56,183 bases of DNA from positions 1 through 56,183 of the forward strand of contig NZ_NFHD01000020.1 in the NCBI RefSeq assembly GCF_002159185.1, read 5' to 3'. This DNA comes from Gemmiger sp. An87. Its GTDB lineage: Bacteria > Bacillota > Clostridia > Oscillospirales > Ruminococcaceae. Below, piece after piece: positions 45,898 to 54,170 of this stretch. Below the pieces are notes generated by a model, which saw only the letters and a program-made list of their open reading frames with translations, searched no databases and was not told the origin of the DNA. The position numbers and the translations under genes are program-made. Position 1 is the first letter of the stretch, and every line of letters begins with the position of its first letter.

Positions 45898-45973
45898 TAT
45901 ACCCACAAGTTGCGGAAGAAGTTTTAAAGCACTATGAACATTTTGTAAATTGCAAAGCAGGCAAAATTTGGAC

Positions 45974-46005
45974 AAAAATAAGCCGGTGTGCGCTGCACAC
46001 CGGCT
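45974..46005 (-). terminator. NERD gene terminator
   Basis: An 11-bp perfect stem (45981-45991 with 45995-46005) and TATTTTT on the minus strand. Confidence 0.9.
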
Positions 46006-46021
46006 GAAATGCGAGGATGAA

Positions 46022-46642
46022 TTACTTGGCGCTGAGCGCGGCAGCCACCGGCTCCACTTCCACCTTTTTATCCTCTTCAAAATGAACGGACTTTAAGTAG
46101 GTGGAGAACTGCTCGATGGTGTAATGCCCGCAGGACCGGGGCAGCGCCAGCTGAGTCTTTTTACCGGTAAACACCACAACGGTCTCCACCGGAACATTTT
46201 TGATCTTGGCCTCAAACAGAGCCTGCCGTACTGCACGGGCACTCTGCTCAGCCCGCTTCAGGGGATTGGCGAAGGTCCGGCGCTGGCCGTTCATCTCCTG
46301 CACCCATTCCGCATCGGAAGCCTGGCCGTAGATGGTTCCGCCGTATCCCAGGCACTTCACACCCAGAACGCCGAACCAGCCCACCAGCAGGGCATCCAGA
46401 TCCGCACTGGCCTTGGAATTCTCAATGTGAACCGGCTCCACCACACGGAACTCGTTGGTGGCCGCATACCGGCGCAGCTGCCGCAGCACCGCCTCGGCGT
46501 TTTCGTGCTCGTCGTCCGGGATAGGTCCGGTCTTGGCGGCCTTTTCGGTTTTGCGCGCGGGGCTCAGCAGGTACACGGCAACGCCGAAGATGACAATTAC
46601 CACCACCACCGCCGCGATCTGAATGATCAGTTCAGGGGTCAT
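46022..46642 (-). CDS. Membrane-anchored NERD-domain protein
   Basis: A 206-residue protein with one N-terminal membrane segment (about residues 5-28) and a cytoplasmic nuclease-related (NERD) domain: DLDALLVGWFGVLGVKCLGYGGTIYGQ, then FANPLKRAEQSARAVRQAL and VETVVVFTGKKTQLALP. NERD domains belong to the restriction-endonuclease-like superfamily and may bind or cut nucleic acid. The acidic and lysine residues of an active site are not certain here, so activity is unknown. A consensus-like promoter and a strong terminator make it a single-gene unit. Confidence 0.8.
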   Translation of the reverse strand: MTPELIIQIAAVVVVIVIFGVAVYLLSPARKTEKAAKTGPIPDDEHENAEAVLRQLRRYAATNEFRVVEPVHIENSKASADLDALLVGWFGVLGVKCLGYGGTIYGQASDAEWVQEMNGQRRTFANPLKRAEQSARAVRQALFEAKIKNVPVETVVVFTGKKTQLALPRSCGHYTIEQFSTYLKSVHFEEDKKVEVEPVAAALSAK

Positions 46643-46705
46643 GATCGAAACACTCCTTTTTCATGGCGCGGTGCGCCCGCGCCTGATTTGCATCAGAATA
46701 TTTCT

Positions 46706-46734
46706 ATTGTAACAAAGGCGCGCCCTAATTGCAA
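46706..46734 (-). promoter_or_regulatory. NERD gene promoter
   Basis: Minus-strand TTGCAA (46729-46734), 17 bases, TACAAT (46706-46711). Confidence 0.7.
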
Positions 46735-46779
46735 CGGCTCCCCTGCCCCGGCGGATGGGAGAGCAAACACCGGAAGAAA

Positions 46780-46809
46780 TAAAAAGCTGCGGGCTGTTTC
46801 GCCCGCAGC
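46780..46809 (-). terminator. Second terminator downstream of tRNA-Arg
   Basis: GCTGCGGGC (46786-46794) pairs perfectly with GCCCGCAGC (46801-46809); TTTTTATTT follows on the minus strand. Confidence 0.85.
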
Positions 46810-46821
46810 CGATCTTCACGC

Positions 46822-46859
46822 CGAGCACCCTTTCGGGTTCGAATCCCCGGAAAGTCTGG
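46822..46859. other. tRNA T-arm-like fragment
   Basis: GGGTTCGAATCCC (46835-46847) is a textbook T-arm, with CTTTC/GAAAG extending it, but no anticodon or acceptor arm fits. It lies between two minus-strand terminators behind tRNA-Arg. It may be a tRNA remnant or an old integration scar. Confidence 0.35.
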
Positions 46860-46861
46860 TG

Positions 46862-46902
46862 AAAAACAAAAGAACCCGCAAGCTTCTCAGCCTGCAGGTT
46901 CT
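46862..46902 (-). terminator. tRNA-Arg terminator
   Basis: AGAACCCGC (46871-46879) pairs with GCAGGTTCT (46894-46902), one G-U pair on the minus strand, and TTTGTTTTT follows. Confidence 0.85.
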
Positions 46903-46904
46903 GA

Positions 46905-46981
46905 TGGTGCGCTGGAAGGGATTCGAACCCCTGACCTTCTGATTCGTAGTCAGACACTCTATCCAACTGAGCTACCAGCGC
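46905..46981 (-). tRNA. tRNA-Arg (anticodon ACG)
   Basis: Minus-strand cloverleaf with acceptor GCGCTGG/CCAGCGC, anticodon arm TCTGA-CTACGAA-TCAGA, T-arm GGGTTCGAATCCC and encoded CCA. ACG is deaminated to ICG to read CGU, CGC and CGA. Confidence 0.96.
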
Positions 46982-47017
46982 ATCTCGTTTGCAACCGTCT
47001 TGTGCGGTGCAAGAAAT

Positions 47018-47046
47018 ATATTATCAGATTCCCTTTCGATTGTCAA
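47018..47046 (-). promoter_or_regulatory. tRNA-Arg promoter
   Basis: Minus-strand TTGACA (47041-47046), 17 bases, TAATAT (47018-47023), preceded by long A tracts (47047-47080) that could act as an UP element. Confidence 0.85.
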
Positions 47047-47200
47047 CGCTTTTTTCAAATTTTTTTGAATTTTTTTTGCAGGTCCCAATTTGCCCCTTTT
47101 TCGGCCGTTCAGTCACCGATCAAAAGGCATGTTCCTCCCGCAGTAAAAACAAAGTGCCTGGCCTTAGCCGGCGGGCCTTTTCTGGCTTCCTTGGGCATGT

Positions 47201-47243
47201 ACCCCTTAAAAAGGGGTGAAAATTCGGGTTTTCACCTTTTTTT
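47201..47243. terminator. Terminator-like hairpin with an overlapping alternative hairpin
   Basis: GGTGAAAA (47215-47222) with TTTTCACC (47229-47236) plus TTTTTTT forms a terminator on the plus strand. ACCCCTT (47201-47207) with AAGGGGT (47211-47217) uses some of the same bases, so the two cannot form together. No gene is visible on either side (47047-47330). Confidence 0.55.
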
Positions 47244-47331
47244 CACACTTTTTTCTTGTTTGTTTGCAGAGGAAGTGTTGTCAGTAAGCAAACAGCTGTG
47301 ATTTTGTGCAGAATGAAAAAATATGTATTCC

Positions 47332-47367
47332 AAGCGCATACAAATTCTGCGCTTATGCTACTATAAT
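47332..47367 (+). promoter_or_regulatory. Candidate operator and upstream promoter of opp
   Basis: AAGCGCA (47332-47338), 9 bases, TGCGCTT (47348-47354) is a perfect inverted repeat. It overlaps the place of a -35 box for TATAAT at 47362-47367. Confidence 0.45.
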
Positions 47368-47465
47368 AAAGACAAAAAGATATACAGCGGCTGGGAAAAT
47401 GGCCTTGGAATGGGAAAAGAAGGCTCGTTTTTCAAAGAAATGCAGCGAAAATTTGAAAAAGAGCG

Positions 47466-47494
47466 TTGACAAATTTAGCGGGATAAAGTAGTAT
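47466..47494 (+). promoter_or_regulatory. opp operon promoter
   Basis: TTGACA (47466-47471), 17 bases, TAGTAT (47489-47494). It lies 195 bases before oppB, which leaves a long leader. Confidence 0.8.
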
Positions 47495-47510
47495 ATATTT
47501 TGTATCTGTG

Positions 47511-47658
47511 TACGCGCAGTTCCAAATACCGTCAAACAAACAGCACGGCGTTCTCAGCAAACGCACAGTGAAAAAGCTGTGCGGCGGGGGCGCTTGTTTT
47601 TGAGAGACGGTCAGTTCTGCGCGTATTTTGATTCGAGCGTTTACCCGCAGCGCGCGGG
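47511..47658 (+). promoter_or_regulatory. Structured leader RNA upstream of oppB (unassigned)
   Basis: A closing stem TACGCGCAG (47511-47519) with CTGCGCGTA (47617-47625) encloses ACCGTC (47528-47533)/GACGGT (47606-47611), A/T-rich pairing of 47533-47540 with 47594-47602, and an inner hairpin CGCACAG (47562-47568)/CTGTGCG (47577-47583). A further hairpin CCCGC/GCGGG (47644-47658) lies close to the ribosome binding site. I do not recognise a known riboswitch class. Confidence 0.55.
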
Positions 47659-47689
47659 CAAAGGTTAAAGATGATAAGGAGTGAAAGAG

Positions 47690-48607
47690 ATGGTAAAATA
47701 CGCCATCAAGCGCATCGCCATGGGTCTTCTGAGCCTGTTCATCGTGGCGACCCTCACCTTTTTCCTCATGCAGGCCGTTCCCGGCGGTCCCTTCATGTCG
47801 GAAAAAGCCATCAGCGCACAGGCTATGGCCGCGCTGGAAGCAAAATACGGCCTGGATCAGCCGGTCCTGGTGCAGTACAAGAACTACCTGGTCAACGCCC
47901 TGCATGGTGACTTCGGTCCCAGCCTGAAGCAGCGCGGCCGTGACGTGAGCGACATTATCGCCACCAAGTTCCCGGTTTCCGCCAGCCTGGGCGGCACCGC
48001 TGTGGTGGTTGCTCTGGTCGTGGGTATCCCCATGGGCTGTCTGGCTGCCTACCATCGCGGAAAGTGGGCCGATAACCTGATCATTTTCTTTGCCACCTGC
48101 GGCATCGCGGTACCCAGCTTCGTTACCAGCTCGGTACTGATCTATACATTTGGTTCAAAGCTCAAGCTATTGCCAACGATCGGCCTGGATTCGCCGGCTT
48201 CTTATATTATGCCGGTGACCGCTCTGGCCTTCTACCCCACTGCCTATATCGCCCGTCTGATGCGTTCCAGCCTGCTGGACGTTATGGGCCAGGATTACAT
48301 GCGTACCGCCCGTGCCAAGGGTGTGTCCGGCTTCAAGACCCTGTTCAAGCATGCCCTGCGTAACGCCATCCTGCCGGTTGTTACCTATGTTGGTCCCATG
48401 CTGGCCGGTCTGCTGGTTGGTTCCTTCGTTGTGGAAAAGATCTTCACCATCCCCGGTTTGGGCCGTGAGTTCGTTTCCGCCATCACCAACCGCGACTACA
48501 TGATGATCATGGGCACCACCATCTTCCTGGCGGCTCTGGTCATCGCCATCAACGTGGTTGTCGATATCCTGTACAAGATCATCGACCCGCGCATCAAGCT
48601 GAAGTAA
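47690..48607 (+). CDS. oppB: Peptide ABC transporter permease OppB
   Basis: A 305-residue inner-membrane permease of the OppB/DppB type with six segments. The N-terminus YAIKRIAMGLLSLFIVATLTFFLMQAVPGGPF is classic for the family (split: YAIKRIAMGLLSLF ... FLMQAVPGGPF). The EAA loop, which contacts the ATPases, reads YMRTARAKGVSGFKTLFKHA. The ATG at 47690 fits AAGGAG (47676-47681); a GTG nine bases upstream overlaps that site. It heads oppBCDF. Confidence 0.93.
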   Translation: MVKYAIKRIAMGLLSLFIVATLTFFLMQAVPGGPFMSEKAISAQAMAALEAKYGLDQPVLVQYKNYLVNALHGDFGPSLKQRGRDVSDIIATKFPVSASLGGTAVVVALVVGIPMGCLAAYHRGKWADNLIIFFATCGIAVPSFVTSSVLIYTFGSKLKLLPTIGLDSPASYIMPVTALAFYPTAYIARLMRSSLLDVMGQDYMRTARAKGVSGFKTLFKHALRNAILPVVTYVGPMLAGLLVGSFVVEKIFTIPGLGREFVSAITNRDYMMIMGTTIFLAALVIAINVVVDILYKIIDPRIKLK

Positions 48608-48623
48608 GGAGGATACAGAAAAA

Positions 48624-49676
48624 ATGGATATGCAAAAGAATCCTTTGAGCTTTCAGCTGGACCTGAAGCCGGAAGATTTTCTGCCCGCCTCCAAGGATGA
48701 GCAGGAAAGCCTGGTGGTCATGCGCGAAAGCGTGAGCTTCTGGAAGGACGGCATGCGCCGTTTCCGCAAAAACAAGATCGCTATGGTCAGCCTGGTGGTC
48801 ATCCTTATCATCATGTTCTGCGCCTTCATCGTGCCCATGTTCTACCCCTACAGCTATGAGCAGCAGGTACGCGGCAGCGAGAACCTGGCTCCCATGGAGT
48901 ATTCCGCCCAGGAGCTGGAGCGCATCGCCGCCGGCGAGAGCGTGTTCCCCCACATTGCAGGCACCGACAAGCTGGGCCGTGACTACGCCATCCGTCTGAT
49001 GATCGGCGCCCGGATCAGCCTGCTGGTTGGTATCGTAGCCAGCGCCATGATTCTGGTCATCGGTTCCATCTACGGCTCCATCTCCGCCTTCTTCGGCGGC
49101 TGGGTGGATATGATCATGATGCGTATCACCGATATCATCTACACCATTCCTGACATTCTGCTGATTATTCTGCTGGGTTTTGCCTTGAAGGCTCCTCTGG
49201 ATACCCTGGCAAACGCCCCCGGTTTCGGCTGGCTGCAGACTCTGGGCCCCAACCTGGTCAGCATCTTCATCGTGTTTGCGCTGCTGTACTGGGTCAGCAT
49301 GGCCCGTATCGTGCGCAGCCAGATCCTGACCCTGAAGGAGGCGGAGTATGTCACCGCCGCCCGGGCTCTGGGCGCCTCCAATGGCCGCATTATCAAAAAG
49401 CACCTGCTCACCAACTGCATCGGTACTCTGATCGTTACCACTACCCTGCAGATCCCCTCGTCCATCTTCACCGAGAGCTTCATGAGCTTCCTGGGCATGG
49501 GCGTTGCGGTTCCCCTGCCCAGTCTGGGCAGCCTGGCCACTGATGCGCTGAAGGGTATGAACACCTATCCTCACCTGCTGTTCCTGCCTGCGATCATCAT
49601 CAGTGTGATCATCCTGAGCTTCAACCTGCTGGGCGACGGCCTGCGTGACGCCTTCGACCCGAAGCTGAAAAACTAA
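48624..49676 (+). CDS. oppC: Peptide ABC transporter permease OppC
   Basis: The second permease (350 residues). A soluble N-terminus of about 55 residues (including VSFWKDGMRRFRKNKIAMVSL) precedes six segments. The EAA loop is EYVTAARALGASNGRIIKKHLL. It starts 16 bases after oppB with AAGGAGGATACAG, and ends 18 bases before oppD. Length and order fit the Opp/Dpp family. Confidence 0.93.
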   Translation: MDMQKNPLSFQLDLKPEDFLPASKDEQESLVVMRESVSFWKDGMRRFRKNKIAMVSLVVILIIMFCAFIVPMFYPYSYEQQVRGSENLAPMEYSAQELERIAAGESVFPHIAGTDKLGRDYAIRLMIGARISLLVGIVASAMILVIGSIYGSISAFFGGWVDMIMMRITDIIYTIPDILLIILLGFALKAPLDTLANAPGFGWLQTLGPNLVSIFIVFALLYWVSMARIVRSQILTLKEAEYVTAARALGASNGRIIKKHLLTNCIGTLIVTTTLQIPSSIFTESFMSFLGMGVAVPLPSLGSLATDALKGMNTYPHLLFLPAIIISVIILSFNLLGDGLRDAFDPKLKN

Positions 49677-49694
49677 CGAAAGGAGAAGCGAACC

Positions 49695-50699
49695 ATGAGT
49701 GATCTTTTGCTTGATATCAAAAACGAACGCCTCTCCTTCTTCACCCCCGCGGGCGAGGTGAAGGCGCTGAACAACGTGTCCTTCTCCATGAAGCAGGGCG
49801 AGGTTCTGGGCATCGTGGGTGAGTCCGGTTCCGGTAAGTCTGTTACCGCCTACTCCCTGATGGGCCTGACCGCCTACCCCGGCAAGCTGATCGGCGGCGA
49901 GATCCGTTTTAACGGCCACGAAGTGGAAAAGATGACCGAGAAGGAATTCCGCAAGATGCGCGGCGAAGAGGTCTCCATCATCTTCCAGGACCCCATGACC
50001 AGCCTGAACCCGGTGTACACCATCGGTAACCAGATCGTGGAAATGGTGCGCCTGCATACCAATAAGGACAAGAAGGCTGCCTACGCCCGTGCCAAGGAGC
50101 TGCTGGAGCTGGTGGGCATCAACGAGCCCGAACGCCGCCTGAAGCAGTATCCGCACGAGCTGTCCGGCGGTATGCGCCAGCGTGTTATGATCGCCATTGC
50201 TCTGGCCTGTGAGCCCAAGCTGCTCATCGCCGACGAGCCCACCACCGCTCTGGACGTGACCATCCAGGCCCAGATTCTGGAGCTGATGATGGAACTGCGT
50301 AAAAAGCTGGGCATGAGCATCATCATGATCACCCACGACCTGGGCGTTGTGGCCAGCATGTGCGAGAAGATTGCTGTTATGTACGCCGGTAAGATTGTTG
50401 AGTACGGCACCACCGACGAAATCTTCTACAATCCCAAGCACGAATACACCAAGGGCCTGATCAACTCCATCCCCAAGCTGAACCAGAAGGAGAAGGAGCG
50501 TCTGGTGCCCATCGAAGGCAGCCCCGTGGACCTGCTGAATCCTCCTGCCGGCTGCCCCTTTGCGCCCCGCTGCAAGAGCTGCATGAAGATCTGCCTGCGT
50601 CAGATGCCCCCGCGCACTGACCTGAGCGATACCCATTACACCCAGTGCTGGCTGCTGCAGAAGGCCGAGTTTGAAGGCAAAGGAGGAAAAGCTGAATGA
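49695..50699 (+). CDS. oppD: Peptide ABC transporter ATPase OppD
   Basis: A 334-residue ATPase with Walker A GESGSGKS (residues 42-49), signature LSGGMRQR (156-163) and Walker B LLIADEP (176-182). The C-terminal oligopeptide-transporter domain has Cys residues ([14 protein letters not shown] and a later QC) that in this family bind an iron-sulfur cluster. It overlaps oppF by four bases (ATGA). Confidence 0.95.
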   Translation: MSDLLLDIKNERLSFFTPAGEVKALNNVSFSMKQGEVLGIVGESGSGKSVTAYSLMGLTAYPGKLIGGEIRFNGHEVEKMTEKEFRKMRGEEVSIIFQDPMTSLNPVYTIGNQIVEMVRLHTNKDKKAAYARAKELLELVGINEPERRLKQYPHELSGGMRQRVMIAIALACEPKLLIADEPTTALDVTIQAQILELMMELRKKLGMSIIMITHDLGVVASMCEKIAVMYAGKIVEYGTTDEIFYNPKHEYTKGLINSIPKLNQKEKERLVPIEGSPVDLLNPPAGCPFAPRCKSCMKICLRQMPPRTDLSDTHYTQCWLLQKAEFEGKGGKAE

Positions 50700-51709
50700 G
50701 CGAGCAGAAAAAACTGGTTGAGGTCCAGCACCTCCAGCAGTACTTCAACGCAGGCGGCTTCGGCAAGAAGCGCCGCTACGTCCAGGCTGTGGACGACGTG
50801 AGCTTTTTCATCAACAAGGGCGAGACCCTGGGTCTGGTAGGTGAGTCCGGCTGCGGCAAGACCACCACCGGCCGTACCCTGCTGCGCCTGTACGAGCCCA
50901 CCGACGGCCGCATCATCTATGACGGTCAGGTGATCTACGACTCCGGCAAGCTGCCCGATTCCGAGAAGAAGATCGCGGTGGACATGCTGCCCTACCGCCG
51001 TAAGATGCAGATCGTGTTCCAGGACCCCTATGCTTCCCTGGACCCCCGCATGACCATCGGCGACATTGTGGGCGAGGCCATCGACATCCACAAGCTGGCT
51101 GAGAACGACAAGGACCGTCACGACCGCATCATCAGCATGCTGCAGCGCGTGGGCCTGAACTCTGAGCACGCCAACCGCTATCCTCACGAGTTCTCCGGCG
51201 GCCAGCGTCAGCGCGTGGGCATTGCCCGTGCCCTGGCGGTGAACCCCGAGTTCATCGTGTGTGACGAGCCTGTTTCTGCTCTGGACGTTTCCATCCAGGC
51301 GCAGGTGGTCAACATGTTTGAGGACCTGCAGAGCGAGATGGGCCTGACCTATCTGTTCATTGCCCACGATCTGAGCATCGTGAAGCACATTTCCAACCGC
51401 ATCGGCGTTATGTACCTGGGCAAGCTGGTGGAGCTGGCCGACAGCTACGAGCTGACCTTCCACAGCGTGCATCCCTACACCCGCAGCCTGATCTCTGCTA
51501 TTCCCATCGCGGACCCCAAGACCGCCCGGGAATCCAAGCGTATCGTGCTGGAGGGCGATGTGCCCAGCCCGCTGAATCCCCCTTCCGGCTGCCGCTTCCG
51601 CACCCGCTGCCCCTATGCAGATGAGCAGTGCGCCTGCGAGGTGCCCGAGTTCAAGGAGGTTTCCTCCGGCCACTGGGCTGCCTGCCACCACCTGGACCGG
51701 GTGAAATAA
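50696..51709 (+). CDS. oppF: Peptide ABC transporter ATPase OppF
   Basis: A 337-residue partner ATPase with Walker A GESGCGKT, signature FSGGQRQR and Walker [13 protein letters not shown]. The C-terminus [16 protein letters not shown] keeps the Cys set. It ends the oppBCDF operon; a strong terminator lies 11 bases after the stop. Confidence 0.95.
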   Translation: MSEQKKLVEVQHLQQYFNAGGFGKKRRYVQAVDDVSFFINKGETLGLVGESGCGKTTTGRTLLRLYEPTDGRIIYDGQVIYDSGKLPDSEKKIAVDMLPYRRKMQIVFQDPYASLDPRMTIGDIVGEAIDIHKLAENDKDRHDRIISMLQRVGLNSEHANRYPHEFSGGQRQRVGIARALAVNPEFIVCDEPVSALDVSIQAQVVNMFEDLQSEMGLTYLFIAHDLSIVKHISNRIGVMYLGKLVELADSYELTFHSVHPYTRSLISAIPIADPKTARESKRIVLEGDVPSPLNPPSGCRFRTRCPYADEQCACEVPEFKEVSSGHWAACHHLDRVK

Positions 51710-51719
51710 TTGCGTTTCT

Positions 51720-51757
51720 AAGAATCCCCACCGCATCTGCGGTGGGGATTCTTTTTT
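51720..51757 (+). terminator. oppBCDF terminator
   Basis: A 15-bp perfect stem (51720-51734 with 51739-51753) and TTTT. Confidence 0.93.
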
Positions 51758-51910
51758 GTCTGCTCCGAAAAAGTTACAAACAGTTTTGCGAAATCCGAAG
51801 ATTTTTGTCCAAATATGGGGAAACCGTCGTGCAATTGTTGCAAAAAGATGTGATGAACCTATGAAAAATTCATGAAAAAAGACAAAATTCTTACAAAGGC
51901 AAAATTGTAC

Positions 51911-51940
51911 TTGCACTTTTTTGGGCTAAAGTGCTACAAT
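51911..51940 (+). promoter_or_regulatory. oppA1 promoter with inverted repeat in the spacer
   Basis: TTGCAC (51911-51916), 18 bases, TACAAT (51935-51940). GCACTTT (51913-51919) and AAAGTGC (51928-51934) form an inverted repeat spanning the spacer. The same promoter occurs before oppA2. The gap 51758-51910 otherwise holds AT-rich sequence with AAAAAGTTACAAAC at 51768. Confidence 0.8.
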
Positions 51941-52055
51941 GTTAGCAAGCCAATCGCAGCGGACACAATTGTTCGCAGTGAAAAAACACTCTGCTCCGGC
52001 CCTTGCGGGGGCCAGGGTGGAAAAGGGTAAAACCAAATTCAGGAGGAAAGCAACC

Positions 52056-53729
52056 ATGAAAAAGATGTTAGCTCTCGTGCTGGCTGCCGTGATGGCCTTC
52101 AGCATGGCTGCCTGCGGCGGCGGCTCCGGCTCCACTGCAACCAGCGGCGCTACCAGTACCGACTCCACCACGGCCAGCGGCTCCACCGCTTCCGCTACCG
52201 GCGTTACCGTTCAGGTAGGTCCCAACCCCGAGACCCTGGACCCCGCGCTGAACAGTGCCATTGACGGCGCCAACATGCTGATCACCGCCTTCGAGGGCCT
52301 GCTGATCGTGGACGAGAACAACCAGATTCAGCCCGGCCAGGCCGAGAGCTACGAGGTCAGCGAAGATGGCCTCACCTGGACCTTCCACCTGCGTGAAGGC
52401 CTGAAGTGGTCCGACGGCACCGATCTGGATGCCAACGACTTCGTTTATACTTACAAGCGCGTTGCTGATCCCAACACCGCTGCTCCCTATTCCGCCACTG
52501 CCGTGGGCATGATCGCTGGCTACGACGAAGCCATGAACGGCGATCCCGATGCCCTGCAGGTGGAAGCTCCCGATGCCCTGACCTTCGTGGTACACCTGAG
52601 CTACCCCTGCACCTACTTCGATAAGCTGGCTGCCTTCGCTACCCTGAGCCCCGTGCAGCAGGAGACCATCGAAGCCAACGGCGATGCCTGGGCCACCGCT
52701 CCCGAGACCTACGTCTCCAATGGCCCCTACTACATGACTGAGTGGACCGTTGGTCAGCAGATCGTGTTCAGCAAGAACCCCTACTACCAGGGCGGCTGGG
52801 ATACCAGCAAGATCGTTTCTGAAACCATCACCTTCCTGCTGATGGAAGATTCCACCGCTGCTTACACCGCTTACACCACCGGCCAGGCCCAGCTGATCAA
52901 GGACGTTCCCACCGAGGAGATCCCCAGCCTGACCAAGGCCGAAGATGGCGGCGATTTCTATGTTGATCCCATCATGGGCACCTACTACCTGAGCATGAAC
53001 GATCAGGTCGAGCCCTTCAACGATGTAAACGTACGAAAGGCTCTGAGCCTGGCCATCGACCGCGACTATGTGGCCAACAACCTGATGCAGGGCACCTACT
53101 CTCCCGCTTACAAGCTGACCGGCCCTGGCATCACCGATGCGGACGGCAGCGCTTACATGGACAACTCCGATTATGACGTGATTCCCACCGACTACGAGGA
53201 GGCCAAGAAGCAGGCCCAGGAGGCACTGGCTGAGGCCGGTTACCCGAACGGCGAGGGCTTCCCCACCATCACCTATTCCACCAACGATTCCGGCTACCAC
53301 AAGGCAGTTGCTGAGTACCTGCAGCAGTGCTACAAGGAAGTTCTGGGCATCAACCTGGATGTTGAGGTTGTGGAATGGTCTTCCTTCACCCCGCTGCGCC
53401 GCGCTGGCGATTACCAGATGGCCCGTAACGGCTGGGTATTCGACTACAACGATCCCTCCAGCATGCTGGAGCTGTTCATGACCGGCAATGGCAACAACGA
53501 CGGCAAGTACTCCAATCCCGAATACGACGAGATGATGGACAACACCAAGATCGCTGATAAGGACGAGCGCTTTGCCAACCTGCACGCCGCAGAAGAGATC
53601 GCCATGGAAGATTACGCCATGATCCCCCTGGCCTTCTACAATGACTTCTGGCTGCAGAGCTCTTCCCTGAAGGGCAGCTGGCACAGCCCCTACGGCTACT
53701 GGTACCTGCAGTACGCTTACGTTGAGTAA
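52056..53729 (+). CDS. oppA: Peptide ABC transporter substrate-binding lipoprotein OppA (copy 1)
   Basis: A 557-residue extracellular solute-binding protein of family 5. A lipoprotein signal (MKKMLALVLAAVMAFSMAAC, lipobox MAAC) anchors it to the membrane, and a Ser/Thr/Gly linker follows (about residues 24-48). The family signatures are present: LREGLKWSDGTDLDANDFVYTYKR and RKALSLAIDRDYV. It probably feeds OppBCDF just upstream but has its own promoter. AGGAGGAAAGCAACC precedes the ATG; longer frames upstream are not supported. Confidence 0.94.
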   Translation: MKKMLALVLAAVMAFSMAACGGGSGSTATSGATSTDSTTASGSTASATGVTVQVGPNPETLDPALNSAIDGANMLITAFEGLLIVDENNQIQPGQAESYEVSEDGLTWTFHLREGLKWSDGTDLDANDFVYTYKRVADPNTAAPYSATAVGMIAGYDEAMNGDPDALQVEAPDALTFVVHLSYPCTYFDKLAAFATLSPVQQETIEANGDAWATAPETYVSNGPYYMTEWTVGQQIVFSKNPYYQGGWDTSKIVSETITFLLMEDSTAAYTAYTTGQAQLIKDVPTEEIPSLTKAEDGGDFYVDPIMGTYYLSMNDQVEPFNDVNVRKALSLAIDRDYVANNLMQGTYSPAYKLTGPGITDADGSAYMDNSDYDVIPTDYEEAKKQAQEALAEAGYPNGEGFPTITYSTNDSGYHKAVAEYLQQCYKEVLGINLDVEVVEWSSFTPLRRAGDYQMARNGWVFDYNDPSSMLELFMTGNGNNDGKYSNPEYDEMMDNTKIADKDERFANLHAAEEIAMEDYAMIPLAFYNDFWLQSSSLKGSWHSPYGYWYLQYAYVE

Positions 53730-53792
53730 GGCTGTATGAGCTTCGGCTCTTCCAGAGAGCAAAGTTTCTCTGTTCAACACACAGAAGAGAAG

Positions 53793-53820
53793 GACCCCGG
53801 ATGCTTCCGGGGTCTTTTTC
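53793..53820 (+). terminator. oppA1 terminator
   Basis: GACCCCGG (53793-53800) with CCGGGGTC (53807-53814) and TTTTTC. Confidence 0.9.
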
Positions 53821-53882
53821 TGTTGTTTGGCAGGATTGATGGATTTGTTCAAAAGGACAATGATTTGTGAAAGCTGCATAAA

Positions 53883-53898
53883 TCAGAACGCGTTCTGA
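53883..53898. promoter_or_regulatory. Perfect 16-bp palindrome upstream of oppA2
   Basis: TCAGAACGCGTTCTGA, centred 76 bases before the oppA2 -35. It is typical of a dimeric repressor or activator site. No such site lies at the corresponding place before oppA1. Confidence 0.5.
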
Positions 53899-53960
53899 AA
53901 TGTGTTGGATACAGTTTGATGAAGGAAAGAAACAAAAAAGTTACAAACCGCACATACCCA

Positions 53961-54029
53961 TTGCACTTTTTTTGGGTAAAGTGCTACAATCCGAATAAAA
54001 ACCCAAGAAATTTGAATATTTATTCAAAT
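53961..54029 (+). promoter_or_regulatory. oppA2 promoter and leader hairpin
   Basis: TTGCAC (53961-53966), 18 bases, TACAAT (53985-53990), with GCACTTT (53963-53969) and AAAGTGC (53978-53984) inverted across the spacer as before oppA1. A 9-bp hairpin ATTTGAATA/TATTCAAAT (54010-54018 with 54021-54029) lies close to the start of the transcript. Confidence 0.78.
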
Positions 54030-54170
54030 CAATCAAGGGGAGCAGCTGCCGCCCGCATCTGGAATCTGCGGGAAAACAGGTGGCTTTGCAGCTGGAAAAC
54101 GGGCTTACCGCGGAGCGCGTGACCGGCCGCAGGAGAAACTTTGCAAACTGCTTGAGGAGGAACACCAACC

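Noticed and set aside
46661-46966. 101-codon minus-strand frame over tRNA-Arg
   Set aside because: It reads through a tRNA gene and two terminators; this type of spurious protein is common at tRNA loci.
47306-47491. 61-codon plus-strand frame before opp
   Set aside because: No ribosome binding site. It crosses the candidate operator and promoter and lacks any recognisable domain.
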